Below are positions 1 through 9,798 of a stretch of 64,000 bases of DNA, in pieces; within the stretch, counting starts at the first letter, position 1, and the number at the start of each line of letters is the position of its first letter. The stretch is from Emydura subglobosa (Eukaryota; Chordata; Testudines; Chelidae): NCBI GenBank assembly GCA_007922225.1, contig ML679969.1:16427999-16491998 (forward strand), in the 5' to 3' direction. The notes below the pieces were generated by a model, which saw nothing but the letters and a program-made list of their open reading frames with translations, was not told where the DNA came from and searched no databases. Made by a program: the position numbers and the translations under genes.

Positions 1-295
1 CTTCGCTCAGGGACTAGCACCAACATATTCTTAGCAAAGGCCTCGCTCCAGCAGAGCGTGGGAGATGCAAACAGTCAGTCTCTCTTCTCCAGCTTCATTG
101 ACTCTCCTTCGCTTTGTATCGTCTGCCTTTGTCTACACTCTCCCCCCACCTCCTTGCGTTCCGTATTTCCAGCCTGCCCATTGCCATTACACCACGAAGG
201 ACATGTAAAGTCTAGAGTGTGTGCAGAGAAAGGACAATGTGGAGCTCTGGCCTGAGGGAGATGTTTTTCCCTCTGTTTTTTCCCCCCTGCCTTAG

Positions 296-2083
296 CTTGA
301 GACCGGGAGTTACTACCATCCCGAAGGCTGGAGATACTCCCATGCACACAATGGGATTCTGGGACCCTTCGGGCAGCTGATGACCGAAGAGGACATAATC
401 CGCATTGAGAAGCAAATTGAGAACCTCCAAGTGATGCACAAAGTTCAGAAGGTGGAGACTGAACTGGAGCAGCTAGAGCATGAAATGCAGCAGCTCCTGC
501 CACTCTCAGCTGCCTTGGCGAAGGAGCATTTCATGGCGAACCCCAAGCGCATGCAAGGCCGAGCCGATGACCTCCCGGCCTGGTGCAGCAAGATCTCCAC
601 TCTGCTAAAGAGCATGGCCATCCTCCTGGCTATGCTCGGGGGCAAGGCGGTCAACCTGGCAGACATGGTGAGCCCCGCCACGTCCGAGCACATGTACCAG
701 GCCACGAGCATCTTGCCCGAGGCAGCACCACTAAAAGAGGGCCCTGCTAACATCGGGAGATCGCAGTCCTTCAGCTGCACCCGGGAAGAGGTGGAGAAGG
801 AGATCATGCAGTGTGGGGTGTCGGTAAAGAACCTGAAGGCCAATTATGAGTTGCACATGCAGTCCCAGCTGCCAGATGCTGTGTCCAGCAGGGTGTACAA
901 GCGGAAGAGGTCCCTCCCTGTGGGAACCATGCCATGTAGCTGCAGTCGAGAGCCCATCCTGGAGGAGGATTATATAACGAGCAGCGATTCATTCAGTGCA
1001 CTAAATGAAGACACTGCAGCAAATGGCATAGAGCCGCCCATGAGGCTCATGCACACCCCCTTGGAAGCAGGGCCCCTGCCTTCCAGGAAGGCAGATGCAC
1101 AGAGTGCAGTCGTGGACCCTTTTGGGGAGGCGCTGTTCAGCCCAGACCACCTGACCAGAAGCCTCCCAGTGCAGACAGAGCTGAGCTGTGTGCAGGATTA
1201 CATCGACATGCGGAAGGAGAGGATTGTCTACCTCTTCCTGGAGCACTGGAAGAAGTGGACGTTCACCGAGTCAGTGAGACACACTCACCCCAAGAGGAAA
1301 ATGGTGCTTGCGGAAACGCTCAACTCCGATTTCAGTGAGGACAGCACCCCGGGCACCATGGTGGCTGGGAAGAAACCCAGCGAGGATGACCGGCTCTTGT
1401 ACTTCATGAAGCAAAGACAGGTGGTGGGGAAGCTGATCGCCCACTGGAGAAGCATCATCAGCCAGGTCCCGACACGGCAGATCCGACGTCTGAGCCGCAC
1501 CAGCATGTTGTACTGGCCTGAACACTTCCTGCCACATGTCGGCGGCGCCCCCGTGGAGTACGACAGCCTGACCCTGGACCTCTTCATGCTGGGCTACTTC
1601 CAGCTCTTGGAGATGAGCATGAGCCGGGCAGAGAGAAAGTTCCGGCACCTCCTGTGTTATGAGATGTTTGACCGGCTGGGCAGCCACAGCTGGGAGCTGA
1701 TCCGCCAGTTCCACAGGGTGGTGATGGAGCAGATCGAGGCCGGGGCGCGGGACTGGCTAGATGGCTTCGAAGATCTCAAACAGGAGTTCTTTGGGGACAG
1801 CCTGGAGCCGGAGCAAGTGGCTGCAGCGGACCCAGAACTCCCAGCAGGAACCCAGCCTCCACATCTGTTCCGTCAGGAATCCTCGCAGAGCTTAGCCAGT
1901 GATATCCCACAGCCGGCTCCAGCGCCTGATGAGCTGGGCCAAGCCCCTGCCCCAAAAAGCCGGGAGAGCTCCATACAGCTGGTCTCTGAGCTAGGGGAGT
2001 TCAGCAACGAGGACATTTGTCGCTATATAGACCGTAGCTTCTCCTTCTGGAAAGAGAAGGAGGCGGAGATGTTTGATATCTAA
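296..2083 (+). CDS. ESPN: ESPN alternative terminal exon, espin-like (ESPNL) type tail, partial gene
   Basis: A 595-codon exon stays open from a strong acceptor (pyrimidine tract ending cccctgccttag at 295) to TAA at 2081-2083. The frame begins before the first ATG (380), so this is an internal protein segment and not a gene start. The segment opens with a conserved-looking stretch (RYSHAHNGILGPFGQL), then a coiled coil (about residues 30-75: EEDIIRIEKQIENLQ...). Next come an LPAWCSKISTLLKSM helix, a basic low-complexity middle, and a helical C-terminal half (YLFLEHWKKWTF, LDLFMLGYFQLLE). From memory of the family this resembles the C-terminal tail of espin-like protein and not the classical espin C-terminus. 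The exon starts in phase 0, as does the actin-bundling exon at 6396, so the two could be alternative 3' partners of the same upstream exon. That upstream exon, with the ankyrin repeats and WH2 region, lies outside the window. The coding status is sure; the ESPN assignment rests on position and strand. Confidence 0.8.
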   Translation, partial: LETGSYYHPEGWRYSHAHNGILGPFGQLMTEEDIIRIEKQIENLQVMHKVQKVETELEQLEHEMQQLLPLSAALAKEHFMANPKRMQGRADDLPAWCSKISTLLKSMAILLAMLGGKAVNLADMVSPATSEHMYQATSILPEAAPLKEGPANIGRSQSFSCTREEVEKEIMQCGVSVKNLKANYELHMQSQLPDAVSSRVYKRKRSLPVGTMPCSCSREPILEEDYITSSDSFSALNEDTAANGIEPPMRLMHTPLEAGPLPSRKADAQSAVVDPFGEALFSPDHLTRSLPVQTELSCVQDYIDMRKERIVYLFLEHWKKWTFTESVRHTHPKRKMVLAETLNSDFSEDSTPGTMVAGKKPSEDDRLLYFMKQRQVVGKLIAHWRSIISQVPTRQIRRLSRTSMLYWPEHFLPHVGGAPVEYDSLTLDLFMLGYFQLLEMSMSRAERKFRHLLCYEMFDRLGSHSWELIRQFHRVVMEQIEAGARDWLDGFEDLKQEFFGDSLEPEQVAAADPELPAGTQPPHLFRQESSQSLASDIPQPAPAPDELGQAPAPKSRESSIQLVSELGEFSNEDICRYIDRSFSFWKEKEAEMFDI

Positions 2084-3439
2084 GCTCTCCCCAAGTGCTG
2101 TGTTATCCACTCCCCCGCCCACGCGGGTACCGGCGACAGCATCCTCTTTGAAGTGGGATGTTGGTCCAGCTACAGAGAGGGAATTGCTGGTTGAGACGCA
2201 GCTCCGATGGCAGCAGGGGACAATCAAACGTGCGCCGGCACCACCGACAAGGGCTGCTTTGGCTCTGTTAATTAGCTAAGGAACCAGTCGTAATTCCGAG
2301 ATGTCTGAACCCAAGACAAAGCTTTTGGGAGAGGCCTGTACCCATCTGACATTCTGCCGAGGTGAAGAGCTATAAAACGGATAAATGGAACACGTATCCC
2401 CAGCTGCACCAAGCACAGGAATCTGCAGTGCAGACCAGGGACTCTGCATAGAAACAACTTAATATTCATTAAAATGGCGTGGGAGGGGCCCCAATCCTGC
2501 AGTCCTTACTCACGCAGAACTCCCATGGACTTCAGCAACTCCAGTGATCTCAGTGGCGGTTTTGGTTGCATAAGGACTGCAGGATTAGTCCCAGAGTCTG
2601 CGTGGCTTTGCGGAATCCTGAATTCCCCATATGGACAGTCTCAACGGACTGAGAGTCCTTCTTTCGCAAGTAAAGCTTCCTGAGCAGCCGATTCTCCCTG
2701 CTAGCTGCACTCACCAGGGCACAGCCGTAACCATGGGTCACGTGAAGTTGTGGCTATTTGCGTGTCTCTGTATGAGGCGTCCCAGGGATTTTCCTCCAGA
2801 ACTGTTTGCTGCAGTTGCTGTAGGCCTGCCCTCACGCGCTCCTGCATTAGCTGGAGGAAGAGCTAATCCCTGACAAATTTACAGTCGCACACGCTGTCGC
2901 CAGGTTTCTAACATGGCTCATGTACAGACACTTCTTTACAGAACGGTTCCTTTAGTGGGGGAGCCAGTGATCTGGGAGAAGGACCGGGTCTGAGCATCTC
3001 CATCCTTCCTGTGGCCAGGTGGAGGAATAAGCCATAGTAACAATGACCCAGTTACCCTGGTTCCATGCAGAGTCCAGGCTGCAAGCTGTACGAATTGGTC
3101 TCGAAGTGCATGGTTCTGCTTGCAACCGGATTAGCAATTCCGCTCACGTTAAAACTGCGGGGAGAATTCCCTTTGATGTTGTGTGCTTTCAAATTACAGG
3201 CCACGTTTACTAAATTGTTCTTTAAAGATTGCAAAGTCTGTTGCTTGCCCTAGTGGAATGTGTATGGCTTGGACTAGAGATAAGATTAGAGCTCTCCTGG
3301 GTTGCTTATTGTATATACGTTTGGAAATGAGGTTTGCTTTACAATGGGGGGAGGTTGTGTGTGTGTGTGTGTGCATGTGTGTGTGTGTGTATGCACTTTG
3401 CATCTGCCTTAACACTACTTGTGTCTATGAAGGAATAAA
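2084..3439 (+). other. ESPN: 3' UTR of the long ESPN exon with poly(A) signals
   Basis: No open frame of note follows the stop at 2083. An ATTAAA lies at 2468-2473 and a canonical AATAAA at 3434-3439, the latter followed by T/G-containing sequence. A transcript ending here would be a complete alternative mRNA that never reaches the actin-bundling exons 3 kb downstream. The extent is inferred from the signals only. Confidence 0.5.
3356..3390. repeat. (GT)n microsatellite
   Basis: This is an alternating GT tract interrupted once by GCAT. It lies in the presumed 3' UTR just upstream of the AATAAA at 3434. Confidence 0.9.
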
Positions 3440-6395
3440 GCTCGCTGCTCTCTGAAGGGAGTGTCGCAGTTCTTTTAGCGGGATCTGGTCCCTTGACACC
3501 TTGCTCCCAGGGCAACGGCTGTTCCAAGCCCTGTGTCCTGCAGACGCCCAGGTAGAGGGCCAGTGAGTGCTCTGTCCAGAAAAGTATTTGCCTTGTTCAC
3601 GTGGCCTTAAGCCTGGTGCCCGGTGCTTAGCGCCCAGCCTGGCGCCTGCAACAACAAAACAGTCGACTTTAAAGAAAGAAGAGGTGAGGAGGGACTACCT
3701 TGTATATCGAAGCCCTTCGCTCGAGCTGCGCCAGGCTCGTCCCCCAACCTTTCCCAGCAGCAGGAAAGCACTGACGGCCAGCAGCAGCAGGTTGGCATGG
3801 CGTTGAGATCCTGGCTCGTTCTTGCTAACAGGAGACTGTGCTGGCAGCCCCGCATCGTCTGACACGCCTCACTTCCACTAACGCTAGGTTGATGGGGCCC
3901 CCGGCCCAGGGGAGTAGCCCTGAGTTCTCAAGCATGCATGTGCCAGGAATCGCATTAGCCAGCAGATCCATGCCTGGGATGTGGGGAAACATCCATCCGG
4001 CCTGGCACTGTGGCCCCAACCCTGCTGGCAGTGATTTCAGTGGTGGCAGGGCTGGGAAGCGCAGATTAAATCAGAACCAGCCAGAACGCCAGCCTCAGCG
4101 CTGAGCAGGGCAGGAAGTATTTGATGCTAACTCCATCATACTCCCATTTCACGGCCTGGTGCATTGCCAGGCCTGGTGTGGCAGCCGAAGTTCCAAAACC
4201 CCTTGGGACATGCGAGGGGCTGTTCTCCCAGCATCCCCAGCACAAACCAGCAATTATCCAAGAGCTCACTCACATAGGATGTGCCGACCAAGAGGGGCTG
4301 TAATGAACTCAGACAAACTCTCAGGGGCTTAGCTAAGCCTCTTAAGAGTTGCTCTTCATTAGCTCTTCACCAAACCAGGAGTTAGATGTCAGCAGATCAG
4401 TGCGATTGAGGGTCCTGCCCGGTCACAGAGCCTGGCACTGCACGGAAGCAGGGTGCTATGCATGCAGAGCGCGCTGACTCTTCTCCCACTGACGCCCATC
4501 AAAGCAGAGGCACTCTGTGGCGAGGTATGGGTCCTGCATGCATCTTTTTACAAAGCTAGAGAACTGGCTCCTTGGAAACCATCAAGCAACCTGGTAAAGG
4601 GGGAGTTTCCACTTTATACGGGAAGGTTTGCTCCATCCATAGGTGCTGCCTCTGCTGTGTGGAGCTATGATGGGTCAGGGCATGTAACCTACTGTGGACT
4701 TCCCACACCGTATTAGTGTCAAGATCTCTGGTCTTGCCTGTGTGGCTGTCAGACTGGCCCAGAGCCGTTGGACAAGAAGCAGTCTGCGCTATAGCCAAAC
4801 GCACTTGGTATTTCACAACGGGCCTGGGCCCACAGCAAACCTGATTCCTCTTTTTCTGTCGTAGGGGAGTGGCTGGGTTAGGGATTAACGATTGGCTGTA
4901 GGAACATAGGAATAGCCAGACGGGCTCAGCCCCGAGCTCCGGCTCTGGCAGCCGCCAGAGCCACCTGCCCCAGAGGAAGGTGCCAGAGGCCTGCAGCAGT
5001 AGCTCTGGGGGCATCTGCCCCCCACATCAGGTCGCATCCTGGTCGCTAATGGTTAGAGCTTGGCTGAAGACCAGAGATGTAAGGGCCAGGATCCCTTCCC
5101 GTGGAGTTACTCTGTGATCACACACTAAAATCACATCACCTGAGCGGGCACGGATGGGCAGGGTAGAAGCCACCAACTGCCCTGACGGAGGCTGGGGCTC
5201 ACAGACACTGGGAGGCAGAGGGCTGGCGGCAGCATGGGGGACCTCGCCTTGGCTACTGCCTGTGCTGGACCACTTTGGTCCTGGCCACCTGTAAGCTCCC
5301 GTCAAGCAGTGCTGAGATCAGGAGTCCGCCGGCCTGCAGGAGTCTCCCACCGCTCTCCCTCGGGCATCGCTCTGGAGTTGACTGAGCGACGCGACCCTTC
5401 CCCTGCCATGGTCCCATGCGATGCCCACGTGCATGCCCACGAACGGTCCCGGCAAGCAGGAAGTAGGTCACGCACACGGGTCCTGCAGCAATGGAGAGTG
5501 TGCTGGGCGGATGGGAGGGATTGTTTTGTGAAAAGGCCCACCCAGCAGTTCCAGGCTCCCAGAGGAACTTGGCGTCTCACTTGCCAGAAGCTGGGCGTGC
5601 GTCTGCCCCTCTGTGCATTGCCGTTTTTACTTTGCACTTAGGCCGGTCCTGGGCAGGGAGGCGCCTGTACAAACAGGCTCCAGCTGGTTTGCCTGACTCA
5701 GCAGCCTCTGCTGACCCCAGATCCCATGTCCTGCTCATCCGCTCAGCACTACGGCTCCCGGGCACGTACGCCCGTCCAGCACGAGTGGCATCCAGAGCCG
5801 CTGGCCCCTTGCATAGCTGCTCTGCTGCGCTTTGGACAGCCCAGGTACCAGGAGCTGCCAGAGAGTCCCTCCTAGCCGGGCCAAGCCAGTCAGCTGAGGA
5901 GATTTCTGCCGATGTCTGGACACGTGGGGGGGGGGTGCTGTTGGCCGGGGCTGACCGCTCCTGGAGCTGTCTGAATCCAGCCACAGCTGCGCCCTGCTCA
6001 GGGCTTTTTGCATTGCCTTGTTCTCCATGCCTCTGCTACCTGGGATAGCTGGCACACCCTCCTTTCTGTGTGGGCAAGGGTCCCTTCTTTGTACCCTTCC
6101 ATGGCTCCTCAGTGGTTCTTCTCTGCTCTTGGCGACAGCGGCCCCTTTGCCTTTGCCACAGCCTCTCACCTTCACAACTCCACATCACCACCTGAGAGCC
6201 CTGGGAACCCTCCTTCCTCTGGCAGCCATCTCCCCTGCTCTCTGCTTGGCCAGCTCCCTCTCCACAGGGCTGGGGGAGGAGGGCAAGTGCCTTCCGGCTA
6301 GTCTGTCAGGCCAGCTGTCTCTCCTGTTCCTGCTGCCCTCCCGCCAGCTCTGTGGGCCTCACAGGGCCTCCTTAATGCCTTTTCCTGTGTTACAG
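3440..6395 (+). other. ESPN: ESPN intron between the alternative tail and the actin-bundling exons
   Basis: No convincing coding exon was seen in these 3 kb. In particular I did not find the exon that normally precedes the bundling exon (an EWKRQVMVRKMQ-like motif), so it must lie upstream of the window. A short stretch at about 4898-4931 (ggaacataggaatagccaga) resembles a CR1 retrotransposon remnant. Confidence 0.5.
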
Positions 6396-6475
6396 GAGAA
6401 GGAAGAAGAAGCTCGGTTGGCCACCATGCCAGCCTGGAGGAGAGAGATCCTGCGGAAGAAGATGGAAGAGGAAAG
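6396..6475 (+). CDS. ESPN: ESPN actin-bundling module exon
   Basis: This 80-nt exon lies between acceptor cctgtgttacag and donor AAAG|gtgagt and is read in phase 0. It encodes an EKEEEARLATMPAWRREILR-type helix rich in Glu, Lys and Arg, which matches the espin actin-bundling module closely (human espin has a near-identical MPAWRRD segment). The module is the C-terminal part of every classical espin isoform and crosslinks parallel actin filaments in stereocilia and microvilli. The exon ends in phase 2 and joins the 12-nt exon at 6565. Confidence 0.92.
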
Positions 6476-6564
6476 GTGAGTGTCCCCGGTGGGGTGTTAC
6501 GGTGGTTGCCCAGGTGCTGTACAGCCATGAGCTAATTGTATTTTCTGTCTCCTTGTTTTCACAG

Positions 6565-6576
6565 AGAGCAAAAACG
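6565..6576 (+). CDS. ESPN: ESPN 12-nt micro-exon
   Basis: Twelve bases lie between acceptor ccttgttttcacag (ends 6564) and donor gtgagt (starts 6577). With two bases from the previous exon and one from the next they spell R-E-Q-K-R, exactly the continuation expected in the espin bundling module (EEEREQKRKE). The reading frame across all three exons is kept only if this micro-exon is included or skipped whole, since 12 is divisible by 3. Confidence 0.88.
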
Positions 6577-6791
6577 GTGAGTCCTGCTTCTCCATTTGCT
6601 TCTCTGATAGACTGAGAGTCCCGTACACTCAACTCCTTCCAACCACGTCTGTGTACCTGGGAGGGCCAGACAGAGCAGGCTTGTTTGCTTTGCTTTGCTC
6701 TGCTTAAAGCCGTGCTCCACACTGAACAGGTCAGTGTCAGGCGGCTGAGTTTGCCAACCAACACCGCCCTGTTTGTTTTGTTTCTAAACAG

Positions 6792-6939
6792 AAAAGAGCA
6801 AGAGCAATTGAAGCGCGAAGAGGAGGAGAAGGAGAGAGCGCAGTCAGAAAAGCTAAGGACACTTGGATACGATGAGACCAAACTCGCCCCCTGGCAAAGG
6901 CAGATCATCCTAAAGAAAGGGGATATAGCAAAGCACTAG
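6792..6939 (+). CDS. ESPN: ESPN last exon, end of the actin-bundling module
   Basis: The acceptor is tttctaaacag (ends 6791) and the stop codon TAG is at 6937-6939. The exon encodes a charged helix followed by the diagnostic espin C-terminus: [20 protein letters not shown], then a short [11 protein letters not shown] end. Human espin ends GDIAKY, so the family assignment is secure. This segment contributes an F-actin binding site, and in mammals frameshifts in this region cause deafness (family knowledge). Confidence 0.95.
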
Positions 6940-7128
6940 GCGCTCCATTCTCCCAGTCCCCTCTTGTGAATGTAAGAACTTTCTTCCTTAGCTCTTCCTT
7001 AACGGCAGCCGTTCGGTAGGGCGCAGCAGGGTCAGCTGCTCTGCTGGGTCTCTCACTGGCCCACTGCAGACACTACCAGCTGAAATGTTAGTTCCTACGT
7101 AACTGTTTAGTGTCCATCCCGCTAACGA

Positions 7129-7134
7129 AATAAA
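7129..7134 (+). other. ESPN: ESPN poly(A) signal
   Basis: AATAAA lies 190 nt after the ESPN stop codon (gctaacgAAATAAATGC context). A second AATAAA occurs at about 7853-7858 and could give a longer 3' UTR. Confidence 0.65.
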
Positions 7135-7139
7135 TGCAA

Positions 7140-9798
7140 CAACCTTCACCACTAACACTTCGCAGAGAGCTGGAGTCCAGGCTCAGTAATGCTCTGGGGT
7201 TCCTCTTCCGGAAACAACTTGGCTTAAAAGATTTTTAGGGCATGGGAGAGGTTTTCAATAGTTAAAGTAAGCAAGCATATGTGGGCTCAGAAGAAACTCA
7301 GCCATGATTTTTAAAATGGTTGAATCTGCAGCCTGTTCTGTTCCACATAATACCTTCCCTCCGTCTTCACACAGCGCAGCCTTCCTTTAGGCGGCTTCTT
7401 ACCCTGGCTTCCCAGTCCCACTCAGTCATTTGTTTACCAGAAAATATACATGTAACAGTAATAGGTGGGGCTCCTCTGAGGTTATGCAGACAAGCTGAAT
7501 GTGGGTTTATGAATGTTGTGTATATATAGATTCAGCTGCTACTAATACACATTCAGTTGGTGTCCTGTAGATGTTGGCGTATAGATCATGCTTGGGTGTA
7601 ATTGTTATTTTGCAAAATGGATCTTTGAAAAGAAACTTCATGGTTAAACCACTGCTGTGAACCGGTCGGGTTGCTGCGAACCGCTTCTTCAGCTGCCATA
7701 TTACGTCTAGCCCCGGCTCCTGCAGTCACACCATTGCCATTCGAGCAGGCGCTGGTTTCGTTTTTGTTCTGTCATGTGTTTCCTGGAGCTTCTAGAGGGC
7801 GATTTTCAGCTTGTTTCTGACCTAGAACTTCTCCGTTTTCAGCAATTAAAACAATAAACACCTCCAGGAGTTTCCTGTTCCCTTTTGTGGTCCCCTCTCG
7901 CTCCCACACTCAACGCATGCTGCTCCACGCCGCCCACCGGCTCGCCAAGCACATGCCGGGTGTGCATTAAGCAAGCTAGCTAGCACCCAGGAGTGGAGCT
8001 GCCAGGCAGCCAAGTGTCCTGTGCGCTTCACACCAGCCCCCCGCAGCTGGATCTCATGGCTTTCCCCAAACAGCCCCTCTTCCATCACAGGGGCCGCCCA
8101 AGGGCTCTAGAGGGGAAGGTGGCAGCTGTGTGGACTCACCATGGCCCCGGAGAGGAGCATGGCACGTTGTGAATCTCTGGGGGCTCCCCTGCATCCATGC
8201 TGGGCCTGCCCCTGGCGCTGCCCCCTAGCGCAGTTGTGGGCTACTTCAATGGGCAAGAGGCAGCAGAGGATGGCCAGGAAATAGCTTCCCTCACCTCCCT
8301 CCAAGACTTATTACACGGGCCCAGCTCTTTGCTAGCTGCAGCCTCCCCGATAGCCACTCTGCTGGGCCCTGCCTGCCAACCCTCCCCAGCTGGGCTGGGG
8401 GGGCTGGGCCTTGGGCTGCCAGGTCCGTGGGTCTGGCAGCACATGCAGGAGGAGACGCCCCCCACTGGCAGGGGAACGCTGAAGCTAGTCTGAGCGTGGT
8501 GCCAGGACCTTAGAGCCACAGGGACTGTCCATGCCAGTGCGGGGCCATCTGAGCGGCCAGGACCGTGCGTCACAACCTGTCATGACCCTGGGCAGATGGG
8601 CACCAACCAGCCCGTGTGAGCCTTCCCCCTCCAACACAGGGCGGGTGGCCTGGGTTGGCTGCCGGGTCAGTCCCAAGGCCGGAGACCCCAGAGGCAAGTG
8701 CACGGGGCCCCAGCTCCCAGGCGCCAGCGCTCACGCCCCACCCGGGGGAATGCAGAGCAGCAGCACAGAGAGGGCTGAGATGCCCTGCCCAGGAGCCTGG
8801 CCCAGGGGGTGCGGGATGGGTGGTGCTGCTTTTAATTTGGTCACATTCCAGATTGAAATGACCCCCCCAATGGTCCTTCCCTCGAGAGGGCAGGACTCTT
8901 CCCACAAAGCCCAGCAGGAGCAGGCCAGGACCCTCCCAGGCACAGGACACCCCCCCCCGCCAGCTTCTGCTCAGTGCCTTTAGTTTAGCTTCAGCCTCCA
9001 ATTTGTGCAGGTTTCCTTTGCCTACCACTGTACAGTGCTTGGTGCAGATTCACAGCCCCCCCCTCAGCCAGCACATCTTTAGCATGTCAGACCTGCTGAG
9101 GCTAACCACGGGGGCTTCAGGCAAGGCTGAGTCCGGCAATGCTGGGACTTTAGGCTGCAAAACTGGTGTTATGTAAACTCTGGGCGAGGAGACGTGGGCC
9201 AGGACTTTGTCCCTGTTACACACACAACTGCAAGTCAGCACCCACAGGGGTGCCTGACCTTTGTTTCTAATTGCATCTGCCTCTGCCATGGGCACCTTCC
9301 ATTAGGCACCCTCCTGTCCCCTTCCAGCGTCAGGGTAGCTGGGCCGCCCCTTTGCAGAGGCAGTTCCTGCCCCGCTCTGCTTAGCAAGGCAAATTCAAGA
9401 GGGAAAAAGCCAAGGCCGTGGGAGAGAACAACTCCCAGGTAGCAAGCCGGCACTAGGCAGCCTGCTCCAGTAAATGGGTTTGCGTTGCCCTGCTCCAGCT
9501 TGCTAACTTCGTTAAGTGCAGCCCAGAGATGAGTCAAGTTCATTTAACAATAATTGACTAACCAAACATTCTCATTAGCTAAGCAGTGAGAAAATTAGCC
9601 AGATTCATCAACATCTGCCCAGCCCCCAGGATTGCATTTTAAGTTCCCTCAGCATCTGGAGTGGGGGGGGGGGCATGGGGTATTTGGGCCAGCCAGAAAT
9701 AAGGGTTTAAGAGCAGCTGGCCCCAGCCTGGGCTTTTCCCAGCCTCCCACCCCATGCAGAAGAAAAGCCACGCCGGAGGCTGAGCCACACCACACTGA
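7140..9798. other. Intergenic region between ESPN and TNFRSF25
   Basis: The two convergent genes meet here. Open frames are short and overlap on both strands, as expected for GC-rich noncoding DNA. Apart from the AATAAA near 7853 I see no exon, RNA gene or clear repeat. Confidence 0.55.

Noticed and set aside
2084..6395. Search for the exon with the EWKRQVMVRKMQ-type segment between the long tail exon and the bundling exons
   Set aside because: Not found, so the long exon is read as an alternative terminal exon and not as an upstream constitutive exon.
8197..8493. Plus-strand 98-codon frame in the ESPN-TNFRSF25 interval
   Set aside because: No recognisable motif and no splice or promoter context; a longer minus frame overlaps it.
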